A stretch of DNA of 64,000 nucleotides from Pedobacter cryoconitis (lineage in GTDB: Bacteria; Bacteroidota; Bacteroidia; Sphingobacteriales; Sphingobacteriaceae), in contig NZ_CP014504.1 of the NCBI RefSeq assembly GCF_001590605.1, positions 3,286,001 through 3,350,000 on the forward strand. The letters run 5' to 3'. The position numbers were made by a program, and so were the translations under genes. Of the stretch, positions 55,482 to 64,000 are shown piece by piece (within the stretch, counting starts at the first letter, position 1; the number at the start of each line of letters is the position of its first letter). The notes beneath the pieces are model-generated. The model was given only the letters and a program-made list of their open reading frames with translations, was not told the origin of the DNA and ran no database searches.

Positions 55482-58253
55482 TTAATTCTTTTTTAAAATC
55501 ACTTCAGTACCCTGATCAGCAACAAGCGGTATAACATAATTTCCCCTGGAGTTTCTTTCCGCATTTTCTATGCTGTACCTACCTTTAAGTGGGGAGTTCT
55601 CCTGAAATTTCAACAAGGCATTTGGCAAATATTCATTTGATGGTTCCAGTTTTAAACGCACTTCTCCTGAACCAGACTGATAAGAAACCTCTGCTATCTG
55701 ACCTGCATCCAATGTAATCCACAATCCCGCAGGTGCAACAAATACCGCAGATTTCGCCGCAGTTGTTAGTTTAACATGTATCCACGATCCTTCTTTCGAA
55801 AGATTACCTCCAAAGGCAAGCCAGCCAAACTCCGGATGATCAAGTATATAGCTGGCCGTATTTACTGCATAACCAAAAAATCCGGAACCATAATCACCAG
55901 ACAGCCCATCATTGCGTAAAGTAGAAGGGAAAGCATGAAAAGCCGCCGGGGCAAAACCGTTTTCAGTAATATTTGAGATCGAACCCATTAAACCACCATA
56001 GCCAGCCCGCAGCAGATAAAAATCATTTGGGTGTTTCCTGTAGTCTGTCAATATCGGTATAGCATTTAATGCAGATCCATAATGATGGATCATACGTTCT
56101 ATCCGTGAAAGTTTGCCACCATATAAAAAGTCCCAATAGCGTCTTGCATTACCATTATAAGCCCAATGGGGCACTATAGGAACATAAGCCAGGATAGCAT
56201 CCATGGTTACAGCTGCTTTATCCTGAAATCCAAAATAAGACGACCACATATAAACCTCTTCCTGCCCAGTGGAATCCCAAGGCATTTCACTTCCGAACGG
56301 ATATTTCAGCGAACGCCAGTGCAGCGCACGAACTTTCATTTTTTCTTCCAGCGCGTTGGCAAGCGACAGCATACCTTCGGCTTTCAAGTCTTTTAATATC
56401 AAATAAAATACTGTCCCTTCCATTTGCCCAAACTGCGCATAGTAAGGTGCAAGCCTCATCATAGCCAATGAAGTTTCAGCAGCATATGTTAAATATTTTC
56501 TCCAATCCGATTCATTCACCAGTCCTTTATAGTTTCGCGCCAGTCTGTACATTACCCAATGCACAGCTGCCACATGTGGATAGTTATAAGAACGACCTAC
56601 TGAATTGGCTTCTCTGGCTGGCCAGGCAGACCATGTTTTGAAGTTGATCCCGCTATCATACGTACCTTTAGGTAACGAATCCGGGGCATAATAAAAGAGA
56701 CTTTTTCTTACTCCGAATTTTTCCGGTCCGGTACTGACCTGGATCTGCCCAAACAAGGTACTATCTGCAAAACGCTGTAATTTATGGATCTCTGTTTTAT
56801 TTGGTGCGATCAGTTCTTTCATCATTGCCCCTAACCAACCTCCAGCACCCCCTTCGTCACTTAAACCAGCAATCCATGCCCTGTTGTCCTGGGTAACCTG
56901 CACCTTTTTATCTTCATCATAACTGATTACAGACGGACTACGCTTAAAGATGGGATCTTTCTGTTCAAACCATTGTTTAGTGGTTAGAAAATTTCCATAA
57001 TCAGCGATTACTTCAGTTTCAGGCTTAATCACCTTATAATTTATAGTTTGAACCAACCCATCTTCATAAGTAACAGTTAGCCTTGCCCTGCCCCAGCTTT
57101 TACCCTGAACCTGGTAAGACTTCCAGCCGTTTTTAGTTGTTGCTGAAGCCGTTACCGTTAAAGCTTGTTGCGGCTCAACAGCTATAGTTTTAACTTTCCG
57201 GTTATATTTTAGAAATAACCTGGCATCTACATCCTGCGGCAATACATAGCCTGGAACAGAAATCGCTACCGGCCGTTGATTCTTCTCTAGTGTCTGTTCA
57301 ATAGTTTTTACTGTACCTGATACAATAAACTTTACACCATAATTGCGTGTTTCACCTGGTTTTAAGATCAATGATGTTGGTGTATTCCATTGTGCTGCAT
57401 TTTTCCACTCCTGTTCTGCATAAGCTTTACTATACACGGTCCATTCATAAAAACCTTCAAAAGCAATTCCTCGGGGTGTTGGGTCATCAAGTAAAGGGTT
57501 ATAGGCTTCAAATGGTGTATGTCCATAAGGTACTACCAACAATGAAGGTGCATGGCCGCTCAAACGGGTAACTTGCAGATAACCTGCATCCCTGCCTATA
57601 TAGGGATCATAAAAAACATTTTGGGCATGTGTTTGCTCCAGCGTTTTTCCCTCCAGAATATTGTTAAAGATCATTGGAATTCCTAAACCACCAATCTCTA
57701 CAGCTTGCTTAGATTTGTTATTCAGTTCAAAACGTAAAATCAAATGCCCCCCTTGTACCTCCCAGTAACGTCTCACCCGAAGCGGGATAGTTGAGGCTAA
57801 AGTTGGTCCAAGATCAGATGCGGCAAGTATATGTCCGCCACTTTTCATCAATCGTACCGGCATGCGACTAGCGGCAGTAGCATATTTTTTCCATTCCCCT
57901 CCCTGTGTTTTCAATACCAGGTTCAGGTCACCCAGCTGATAAAGCCCATTACTGCTTCGCAGCTTAAGGCGGTCGGACGGACTAAAATCAAAAGTTCTTT
58001 CTTTACCAGGATTCAGGGCGGCCACAGTTTGTGAAGATTTCAACAGTTTCAACTGCAATGCCCCTGCCTTAAAATTTAAGGTTCCTTTTTTCAGCCCAAG
58101 CGTAGAAGAACGCTTAGCCAATATATCCCATGGCGACTGTCCATATACTATTCCGCTGAGCATCATCAACCCAATCAGTACATATATATTGAATCTGAAA
58201 CGTAGAAAAACCGCTTTAAAAACCGCAGTGTATTGAAATCCTAAGTGCATCAT
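55482..58253 (-). CDS. Large secreted DUF5695-like protein, probable glycan-active enzyme
   Basis: The 923-residue protein has an N-terminal signal region (FNIYVLIGLMMLSGIVYGQ). The first half (about 45-400) looks like beta-sandwich domains. The second half (about 440-800) is rich in Trp/Tyr and reads like an (alpha/alpha)-barrel, with HVAAVHWVMYRLARNYKGL, GSEMPWDSTGQEEVYMWSSY and PHWAYNGNARRYWDFLYGGK. The text matches what I know as DUF5695, but I am not certain. No catalytic residues can be assigned with confidence; acidic residues in MPWDSTGQEEVY are candidates. It lies 162 bp after the small secreted protein gene and 184 bp from the hydroxyproline operon. Confidence 0.72.
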   Translation of the reverse strand: MMHLGFQYTAVFKAVFLRFRFNIYVLIGLMMLSGIVYGQSPWDILAKRSSTLGLKKGTLNFKAGALQLKLLKSSQTVAALNPGKERTFDFSPSDRLKLRSSNGLYQLGDLNLVLKTQGGEWKKYATAASRMPVRLMKSGGHILAASDLGPTLASTIPLRVRRYWEVQGGHLILRFELNNKSKQAVEIGGLGIPMIFNNILEGKTLEQTHAQNVFYDPYIGRDAGYLQVTRLSGHAPSLLVVPYGHTPFEAYNPLLDDPTPRGIAFEGFYEWTVYSKAYAEQEWKNAAQWNTPTSLILKPGETRNYGVKFIVSGTVKTIEQTLEKNQRPVAISVPGYVLPQDVDARLFLKYNRKVKTIAVEPQQALTVTASATTKNGWKSYQVQGKSWGRARLTVTYEDGLVQTINYKVIKPETEVIADYGNFLTTKQWFEQKDPIFKRSPSVISYDEDKKVQVTQDNRAWIAGLSDEGGAGGWLGAMMKELIAPNKTEIHKLQRFADSTLFGQIQVSTGPEKFGVRKSLFYYAPDSLPKGTYDSGINFKTWSAWPAREANSVGRSYNYPHVAAVHWVMYRLARNYKGLVNESDWRKYLTYAAETSLAMMRLAPYYAQFGQMEGTVFYLILKDLKAEGMLSLANALEEKMKVRALHWRSLKYPFGSEMPWDSTGQEEVYMWSSYFGFQDKAAVTMDAILAYVPIVPHWAYNGNARRYWDFLYGGKLSRIERMIHHYGSALNAIPILTDYRKHPNDFYLLRAGYGGLMGSISNITENGFAPAAFHAFPSTLRNDGLSGDYGSGFFGYAVNTASYILDHPEFGWLAFGGNLSKEGSWIHVKLTTAAKSAVFVAPAGLWITLDAGQIAEVSYQSGSGEVRLKLEPSNEYLPNALLKFQENSPLKGRYSIENAERNSRGNYVIPLVADQGTEVILKKN

Positions 58254-58415
58254 AATTACCTTTTAACCAAAAATATGTTTTTACACTTAAGTGGATGCCT
58301 ATTCATCCAAACAGGGCAAAATCGGTAAAGAATCGGCTTATATTGGCCTAGAGCTCAAGGGCATTTTTCTGCCAGTGCTACACCTGATTTTAAGTAGCCT
58401 TAGAATCAGTATAAG

Positions 58416-58979
58416 TTAGGGCTGAGTGATCGCATTTAGTTTCATATCAATACCTAACGGGTTAGCCTTGCTTTGACAGATAAAAGGGAAGTCGGGATTG
58501 TTAAGTATCCAAAATTCCGTAGTCTCATTTTGGGCAACAACGTGCAAAACCGCTAATGGCTGATTATCTATCATCAATACAGCCGAATCTGCTTTCAGTT
58601 CATAAATGGTATTATTATATGTAAACTTATGCTTGGTAACCAGTTCATTAAACGCACTACGGGAGATCATACAAAAAGTCTGGTCTGCACCGAGTTTAAC
58701 CTTCTTAAAAGGCTCTGGCTGAGCAAAGCTTAAACCAGTGCCCTTATTTAATCCCGATGCAGAAACTATATAGTTGCCACCCGCCAAACCGCGAATGTTC
58801 CAACCCAAAAGCAATGAGTCTGAAACACTGTTTAGCGTGATATGAAAGGGCGAAGTTTGCCCGTGCAGGTAAAAAGTGTATTTAAAAGTAGTGCCCTCTT
58901 TAATTAACGTTGTTAATTTTTGTGCCGATGCGCCTAAGCCCAGCATCAGCAATAGTATCATATAACTTACTTTCTTCAT
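58416..58979 (-). CDS. Small secreted protein of unknown function
   Basis: I do not recognise this 187-residue protein. It has a signal peptide (MKKVSYMILLLMLGLGASAQ). The rest is predicted mostly beta strand, with blocks such as GTTFKYTFYLHGQTSPFHITL and ELKADSAVLMIDNQPLAVLHVVAQNETTEFWILNN. There is no lipobox, no membrane helix after the signal and only two cysteines (FCMIS and FICQS). It starts 23 bp after GH92 ends, so the two genes are co-transcribed and it is probably periplasmic. Confidence 0.75.
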   Translation of the reverse strand: MKKVSYMILLLMLGLGASAQKLTTLIKEGTTFKYTFYLHGQTSPFHITLNSVSDSLLLGWNIRGLAGGNYIVSASGLNKGTGLSFAQPEPFKKVKLGADQTFCMISRSAFNELVTKHKFTYNNTIYELKADSAVLMIDNQPLAVLHVVAQNETTEFWILNNPDFPFICQSKANPLGIDMKLNAITQP

Positions 58980-59002
58980 TTTACAGTGTGTTATGCCGGT
59001 GG

Positions 59003-61285
59003 TTAATATTTAACAGGAGGTAATATTCTGGTTCCCCATGCAGATGGTTTATCGTCCATTTCCAGTTCCAGTTCACCACCCATCGCAACATCATCATGTT
59101 CTATCCAGGCCTGGTTAAATGGTTTGCCATTCAGGCTTGCAGATTTGATGTAAATATTTTCATCGCTCAGTTTTTTAGCGATTATCTTGAAATCCCTGCC
59201 ATTCTCCTGGTGCAAAATGCTTTGCTTAAGCAAAGGCGAATTAATAAGATAATAAGACTGTCCAGCGTTAGGATACAGCCCCATCATTTGAAATGACAGC
59301 CATGACGACATAGCGCCAGAATCATCATTACCCGGTAACCCAAAATGTGAAGTATTATAGTTTTTAGCTATGATCTGACGGATGCGTTTACTACTAAGAT
59401 CGGGGCGGCCTATCCAGTGATACAGGCAAGGTGTTAAAAATGATGGCTCGTTAGCTACGTTGTAATATTTGTTATCGAACAGCGTATCGAGCCTGCGCCT
59501 GAATGCCTCTTTACCGCCAGATTTAGCAATTACAATGGGAACCTGATGCGGGATGCTTAACGAATACTCCCACGAAGTTGCTTCGTATAAAAAAGCACAC
59601 CAATGGCATACATACCACGGAAACTCACGCGTAAGCGGTGTATACTTGAATGTAGGATGCTGATTATTAGCTTCGCCATAAACAATATTGTCTAACCAAT
59701 GCCCTGCAGCATCTCTAGGCATAATAAAGCCAGTTGCGCCATGATCCTGATAATCATCGCGCCATAAGTTACGCCAGTTATCAGCCTGCTTTAAAAAACG
59801 CTGATAGATTTTATCTTTTCCTAACCCTTTAGCAACAACCGCAATGCAGTAATCATCATAAGCATAATCAAGCGTTCGGTTACCCGAGCGTGCAAAATCA
59901 TAAGATACATAACCCAGCTTGTTATAGTCAGTTAATCCGCCTCTTCCTTCTTTTTCTCCATTTCCACCGGGTGGAACGGTAGCGTCTTTAAGCATAGCTT
60001 CTAAAGCCAGGTTATAATCAATGCCCGGCAGCTTTTTAACATATGCATCGGCAATTAATACCTCAGCATTTGAACCGCCTTGTGTACGCCCGTTATAATT
60101 GCCGCTGCGCGAATCGGGCATATAGCCATCGTGCTTATAAATATTAAGCAACGCGTTCACAATTTCAATTTCGCGTTTGGGCGATATTAAAGTAATTAAT
60201 GGGTTTGATGACCTGAAGGTATCCCATATGGCATAAAAATCATCATAATAAGGCTTATCAACCGTCCACAATGGATTTTCACCAGTACGATCTGCAGGCA
60301 TCAGCATGGTATGATACAGCCCGGTGTAAAAGAGTTTCTTCTGGTCTAATGTGGCATCATCGTTAACTTCGATCCGGCTTAAAAGTGCTTCCCATTTATT
60401 TTGCACCTCGCCTAATACCCGTTCAAAACTCCAATGAGGGATTTCCTGGTCTACGTTTTCTTTAGCTTTCAACTCGCTGATAAAAGAAATGCCAATCTTA
60501 ACCTTTAGCGTATCAGAAAGGCTGTTTTTAAATGCCAGTAAAGTACCTGTTTTTTCACCTGCATCAAACTGTTGTTTTTTACCAGGATAAAGTTTATCAC
60601 CTTTCCAGGTAGTATAAGTTATAACCGGGCTGTCAAACACGGCATCAAAAAACACAGTATAAGCAGCACCATTATTCCAACCGCCACGAATTCGGCTATA
60701 CCCCCTTACTTCGTAAGCCGATACCATTTCTATTTCCGATCCTACAAATTGCTGGGCCTCGCGTGCATCAGGTTCCGGCTGCTCGCCTAAAAAGAAACCT
60801 GCATCAATTTTCAAGGCTTTTTGTGCTTTTTCAGGGTAAGTAAACCGATAAATAGCAGCTCTTTCTGCGGCTGAAATTTCAGCTTTGATCTGATTCTTTT
60901 TAAGTGTAACGCCATAGTATCCCAATGCCACATGCTCATTCTCTCGCATTGAAGATTGCTCTGTTTTATTCAGCGCACCTACAAATGGCATAAGCTGAAT
61001 ATTACCGTATTTAGGGCCCCCACCCGTTCCACTTACATGCACCTGGCTAAAACCTGTAACTGGTGTAGGATCCGGTAACCACCCGCTATTGGGTGCCGAG
61101 GTACAATCAGGGCTGGGTTTAATCATACCAAAAGGACAAGATGGCCCCACAAAAACCCGTCCTAATCCTTCTGAACCAATCATCGGATCAACATATTGGT
61201 ATAATTTTTTCTGTGCACGTGCTGGTGTACACCAGTTAAATGCTGCTATTAATAATAAAGCACTGATTGCCCTGTAATACGCCAT
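59003..61285 (-). CDS. Glycoside hydrolase family 92 (alpha-mannosidase-type), secreted
   Basis: The 760-residue protein has a signal peptide ending ARAQ. The N-terminal beta domain carries the GH92 opening YVDPMIGSEGLGRVFVGPSC and VHVSGTGGG. The catalytic (alpha/alpha)6 barrel includes YEATSWEYSLSIPHQV (general-acid glutamate region) and GNDDSGAMSSWLSFQMMGLY (aspartate region). GH92 enzymes are calcium-dependent exo-alpha-mannosidases. The WEYS and SGAMSSW variants differ from the common WQYT and CGQMSAW, so specificity may differ from standard members. It is followed by the orphan secreted protein gene. Confidence 0.9.
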   Translation of the reverse strand: MAYYRAISALLLIAAFNWCTPARAQKKLYQYVDPMIGSEGLGRVFVGPSCPFGMIKPSPDCTSAPNSGWLPDPTPVTGFSQVHVSGTGGGPKYGNIQLMPFVGALNKTEQSSMRENEHVALGYYGVTLKKNQIKAEISAAERAAIYRFTYPEKAQKALKIDAGFFLGEQPEPDAREAQQFVGSEIEMVSAYEVRGYSRIRGGWNNGAAYTVFFDAVFDSPVITYTTWKGDKLYPGKKQQFDAGEKTGTLLAFKNSLSDTLKVKIGISFISELKAKENVDQEIPHWSFERVLGEVQNKWEALLSRIEVNDDATLDQKKLFYTGLYHTMLMPADRTGENPLWTVDKPYYDDFYAIWDTFRSSNPLITLISPKREIEIVNALLNIYKHDGYMPDSRSGNYNGRTQGGSNAEVLIADAYVKKLPGIDYNLALEAMLKDATVPPGGNGEKEGRGGLTDYNKLGYVSYDFARSGNRTLDYAYDDYCIAVVAKGLGKDKIYQRFLKQADNWRNLWRDDYQDHGATGFIMPRDAAGHWLDNIVYGEANNQHPTFKYTPLTREFPWYVCHWCAFLYEATSWEYSLSIPHQVPIVIAKSGGKEAFRRRLDTLFDNKYYNVANEPSFLTPCLYHWIGRPDLSSKRIRQIIAKNYNTSHFGLPGNDDSGAMSSWLSFQMMGLYPNAGQSYYLINSPLLKQSILHQENGRDFKIIAKKLSDENIYIKSASLNGKPFNQAWIEHDDVAMGGELELEMDDKPSAWGTRILPPVKY

Positions 61286-61465
61286 GTTTTTGGTGAGTGT
61301 TATAATCAGCGATAAAGATGAAGTGGGCTTATGACATTACTCACTTTATTAGGTTAAATAATTATTAAGTATTAATCAGGTTATTACGTTTTTTGTACTC
61401 CTGCCAATCATAAGCGAACAAATTAAGAAGAAAACTACCCATAACTATGAACCAAATTATACCGC

Positions 61466-61501
61466 AAAAAAAATGCAGGCGACATCCATCAACCTGCATT
61501 T
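61466..61501 (-). terminator. Intrinsic terminator after the TlpA-type gene
   Basis: A 9-bp stem (AAATGCAGG at 61471-61479 with CCTGCATTT at 61493-61501) has a 13-nt loop. On the minus strand it is followed by TTTTTTTT. It lies 24 bp after the TlpA stop codon. Confidence 0.85.
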
Positions 61502-61524
61502 CATTATTAACTATAACTAAACTT

Positions 61525-62685
61525 CTATTTGGGATTATTTCCGAAAAGGCTTTTCAATTTCTCATTTAAGGCTTCACCTCTCAGATCTTTTGCAACAATC
61601 TTACCACTTGGGTCTACCAAAAAATTCATAGGGATCGCAGTTACCTCGTATAGTTTGGCCGCTGCGTTTTCCCATCCTTTCAGGTCACTTACCTGTTTCC
61701 AGATTAACTTATCATCAGCTATAGCTTTCAGCCACTTCTCACGATCGGTTGGTTTGTCCAGTGATACACCCAGGATTTCAAAACCCTTTGCATGATACTG
61801 GTCATATGCCTTAATCAGATTTGGGTTTTCCCTTCTGCATGGCGCACACCAGGATGCCCAAAAATCAACCAGTACATATTTACCCCTGTAATCAGAAAGC
61901 TTAACTATTTTGCCATCCACATCAGTCTGAGAAAATTCAGGTGCTTCAACGCCATCCTGTGTTTTTTTGGTTGAGGCAATTCTTTCTGCCACCTTTTTTC
62001 CCAAATAACTGTTTCTCAGATTTTCATTGATACCCAGAAAAACCTTTTCCGCAGCAATCGCATCAAATCCCGGGGCCAGTGTTGAATTCAGTGCCATTAC
62101 CGACATATACTGATCAGGATTTTCCTTTACATATTTAAGCTTGGCCGCTACAATCTCATCGGCGATCACCTTTGCGCGCTCCTCCAACGTTTTTATATAA
62201 TCCTTATCCTGTTTCTTCGCTTCTGGCTGCGCTTTAAATTCATTATCCAGTACCTTATATTTATCATAAAACGGACGCAGGTAATTGTCTACCTTACCAC
62301 TCTCTTCAGTTAGCGTCGAGCCGGTAATTACAGCTTTTGAGATTGAATCTGTAGGAGTCACAAAGCTGATGTTTTCATTATCAAGAAGAAAAGATTTTGC
62401 ATCTCTTTTTGGAGCTACACCACTATTCTTATTAAGCGTATGCCTGATCATGACATTTGCGTCAGTTGGCGAAGGGGTTGAACCTTTAAATTCAAATTTG
62501 CCATCCACAATCATCACAGAATCCACTTTCGGCTTCCCATTGTCATTTATAATAAGAAAAGCTTTTGCAGGCTTATTCAATTTTCCTACCTGGCCTTTAA
62601 CCGTATAACCGTTCTGAGCCTCAGCAAAAAGAGACAAGCTTAGCGCCATACCTATGAGCATTATTATCTTCATATTGTTTTTCAT
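61525..62685 (-). CDS. TlpA-type thiol-disulfide oxidoreductase with DUF4369 domain
   Basis: The 386-residue protein has a signal peptide ending FAEAQ. A DUF4369 beta domain covers about 26-125 and a helical linker about 130-230. The C-terminal TlpA/AhpC-TSA thioredoxin domain carries DFWASWCAPCRREN (Cys280, Cys283) and the cis-proline region VTAIPMNFL. Such proteins sit in the periplasm or outer membrane of Bacteroidota and reduce or isomerise disulfides. It starts 8 bp after the S41 protease stop and ends before a strong terminator. Confidence 0.92.
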   Translation of the reverse strand: MKNNMKIIMLIGMALSLSLFAEAQNGYTVKGQVGKLNKPAKAFLIINDNGKPKVDSVMIVDGKFEFKGSTPSPTDANVMIRHTLNKNSGVAPKRDAKSFLLDNENISFVTPTDSISKAVITGSTLTEESGKVDNYLRPFYDKYKVLDNEFKAQPEAKKQDKDYIKTLEERAKVIADEIVAAKLKYVKENPDQYMSVMALNSTLAPGFDAIAAEKVFLGINENLRNSYLGKKVAERIASTKKTQDGVEAPEFSQTDVDGKIVKLSDYRGKYVLVDFWASWCAPCRRENPNLIKAYDQYHAKGFEILGVSLDKPTDREKWLKAIADDKLIWKQVSDLKGWENAAAKLYEVTAIPMNFLVDPSGKIVAKDLRGEALNEKLKSLFGNNPK

Positions 62686-62693
62686 TGTGTAAA

Positions 62694-64000
62694 TTATTTA
62701 GTTTTTATGTTTTTTTTTGCCGATGAAGAATGATTTTCGAGCAAACGGTTATAAATTTTATTGTCATTCAGTATGGCCATTGCTTCGGTAAAAGCCTTGC
62801 TTGCCTGGTTGCGTACCTGTAATTCGTATCCCCTGCCTATAAAGAGCTGGCCGGCAATTTCTGCCTTCAGCTCCAGACACAGCGCTTTTTGTGCCACCTG
62901 GTTTCCAGCTTCGGGAAGAGTAATTTTGATTGTTTGGGCCTGCTTATAAAGCTGATCCAGCAGTGCCGCAGGAACTTCAAATGCCTTATTAAAAGAGGAG
63001 AAATCTTTATAAGTATTCATGAGGCGCTCACGCTGCTGCTGTACATAATCGAAAGCAATCTTGGTAGTTAGCCCGCTGTTCATCGTTTTGGCCATCCAGC
63101 TGCTGTAAATAGCAGTGTCAATAGGTACAAACTTATCCGGCATAATACCGCCTCCACCATATACAATCCGCTGACTTTTTCTGGTTTTATATTTCAGGGA
63201 ATCCGGGAAATGAATATGGCTGGCATCTGTCAGCTCTCCCGAAGCCATCCTTCGGTTGAAATCCTGAAAGTAATCCGTTTTGCTATTACCATAAGGTTTC
63301 TGTATCGATCTGCCTGAGGGGGTAAAATACCTCGCCTGGGTTAGCCTGATGACTGATCCGTCAGGTAAAGATAAACCCATCTGCATCAAGCCTTTTCCAA
63401 AACTCCGCCTGCCAATCACTACAGCGCGGTCCCAGTCCTGCAGCGCACCTGTCAGTATCTCACTCGAAGAAGCCGTACTCTCATCAATCAGCACCACCAG
63501 CTGGCCATCAGTAAATTGACCAAAGCCGCCGGTCATGTAATTATCATGTACCCCGGAGTTAGTCACCGCATAAAATACTTCGGCCCCCTTTGGGAGAAAC
63601 TCGTCCGCTACGCCGATCGCTGCCTCTACTAATCCGCCGCCATTACTTTGCAGATCGAGTATCAGCTTAGTCATCCCCTGAGCTTTCAGGCTTTTTAAAG
63701 CTTCGTCCATTTCGCGGCGTGTAGACTGGCTAAAAACAGCCAATGAGATATAACCTGTGTTTTTGTCCACCATGTAACTGGTATTGATCGACAGTTCAGC
63801 AATTGATTCACGCATCACACTCAAGTGGAGGGGCTGCTGCTGTATACGTTTAACATCCAGTTCCACTGCTTTGCCCTTTTCGCCCCTGATCATTTGCATT
63901 ACCTCCTGATTCTTCAGGGATTTCCCAAAAATGGATTTACCGTCTACGCTAATGATCTGGTCACCAAGTTTCAGACCTGCTTTTGCTGCCGGGCCGTCAG
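62694..64000 (-). CDS. S41-family C-terminal processing protease (partial, cut at right edge)
   Basis: About 435 residues are visible. The frame continues past the internal Met at 63899 to the window edge, reading GPAAKAGLKLGDQIISVDGK, the end of a PDZ domain. The protease domain follows, with LDLQSNGGGLVEAAIGVADEF, the serine region DESTASSSEILTGAL and the lysine region GRRSFGKGLMQ. A C-terminal tail of about 130 residues ends SSAKKNIKTK. Ctp-type proteases cut exported proteins near the C-terminus. The signal peptide and first PDZ half lie outside the window. Confidence 0.93.
   Translation of the reverse strand, partial: DGPAAKAGLKLGDQIISVDGKSIFGKSLKNQEVMQMIRGEKGKAVELDVKRIQQQPLHLSVMRESIAELSINTSYMVDKNTGYISLAVFSQSTRREMDEALKSLKAQGMTKLILDLQSNGGGLVEAAIGVADEFLPKGAEVFYAVTNSGVHDNYMTGGFGQFTDGQLVVLIDESTASSSEILTGALQDWDRAVVIGRRSFGKGLMQMGLSLPDGSVIRLTQARYFTPSGRSIQKPYGNSKTDYFQDFNRRMASGELTDASHIHFPDSLKYKTRKSQRIVYGGGGIMPDKFVPIDTAIYSSWMAKTMNSGLTTKIAFDYVQQQRERLMNTYKDFSSFNKAFEVPAALLDQLYKQAQTIKITLPEAGNQVAQKALCLELKAEIAGQLFIGRGYELQVRNQASKAFTEAMAILNDNKIYNRLLENHSSSAKKNIKTK

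Overview
The window looks like chromosome of a Bacteroidota bacterium, most likely Sphingobacteriaceae (Pedobacter-like). The evidence is two SusC/SusD pairs, two ECF sigma/FecR/TonB-receptor cascades, TAnnTTTG-type promoter elements, weak or absent Shine-Dalgarno sequences, and families common in that group (GH92, GH127, DUF885, DUF4369-TlpA). Nearly everything is on the minus strand. The two end genes are cut by the window edges: a ketosynthase gene on the left and an S41 protease gene on the right.

Region 1 (1-16.0 kb) is the right part of a natural-product cluster that continues past the left edge. It is visibly more AT-rich than the rest. In transcription order it has a shortened NusG-like antiterminator, an SbnA/SbnB-type pair for L-2,3-diaminopropionate, a PvdE/SyrD-type ABC exporter, a fully reducing KS-AT-DH-ER-KR-ACP polyketide synthase, a fatty acyl-AMP ligase fused to a carrier domain, and a second ketosynthase (partial). 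A carbamoyltransferase of the ornithine carbamoyltransferase superfamily with altered substrate motifs is divergent to the right. I infer a lipid-primed, Dap- or ureidoalanine-containing polyketide/peptide. The space between antiterminator and carbamoyltransferase is a diverged tandem duplication. It carries dead 5' ends of both flanking genes, the scar of a duplicated head-to-head gene pair.

Region 2 (16.2-25.8 kb) has an MFS transporter remnant, an AraC regulator, a cupin and a tautomerase. An iron-type module follows (ECF sigma, FecR, STN-containing TonB receptor, PepSY membrane protein), then a Crp-like regulator with a secreted alpha/beta hydrolase.

Region 3 (25.8-36.6 kb) is a polysaccharide utilization locus: ECF sigma, FecR, SusC (with STN domain), SusD, an IPT/TIG surface lipoprotein, a carbohydrate-binding protein and one GH9 glucanase.

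Region 4 (36.7-55.3 kb) reads as a locus for hydroxyproline-rich protein or glycopeptide. It holds a complete hydroxyproline catabolic set (epimerase, D-Hyp oxidase, pyrroline-hydroxy-carboxylate deaminase, ketoglutarate-semialdehyde dehydrogenase) in line with a SusC/SusD pair, an AraC regulator, an amino-acid permease and a secreted S9 peptidase. A GH127 (beta-L-arabinofuranosidase family) and a DUF885 peptidase are next to it. Plant extensin or collagen-type substrates are plausible.

Region 5 (55.5-64.0 kb) has a large DUF5695-like secreted protein, a small orphan secreted protein, a GH92 alpha-mannosidase, and a TlpA-type thioredoxin with an S41 protease ending at a clear intrinsic terminator. 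I saw no tRNA, rRNA, CRISPR array or intact insertion sequence.
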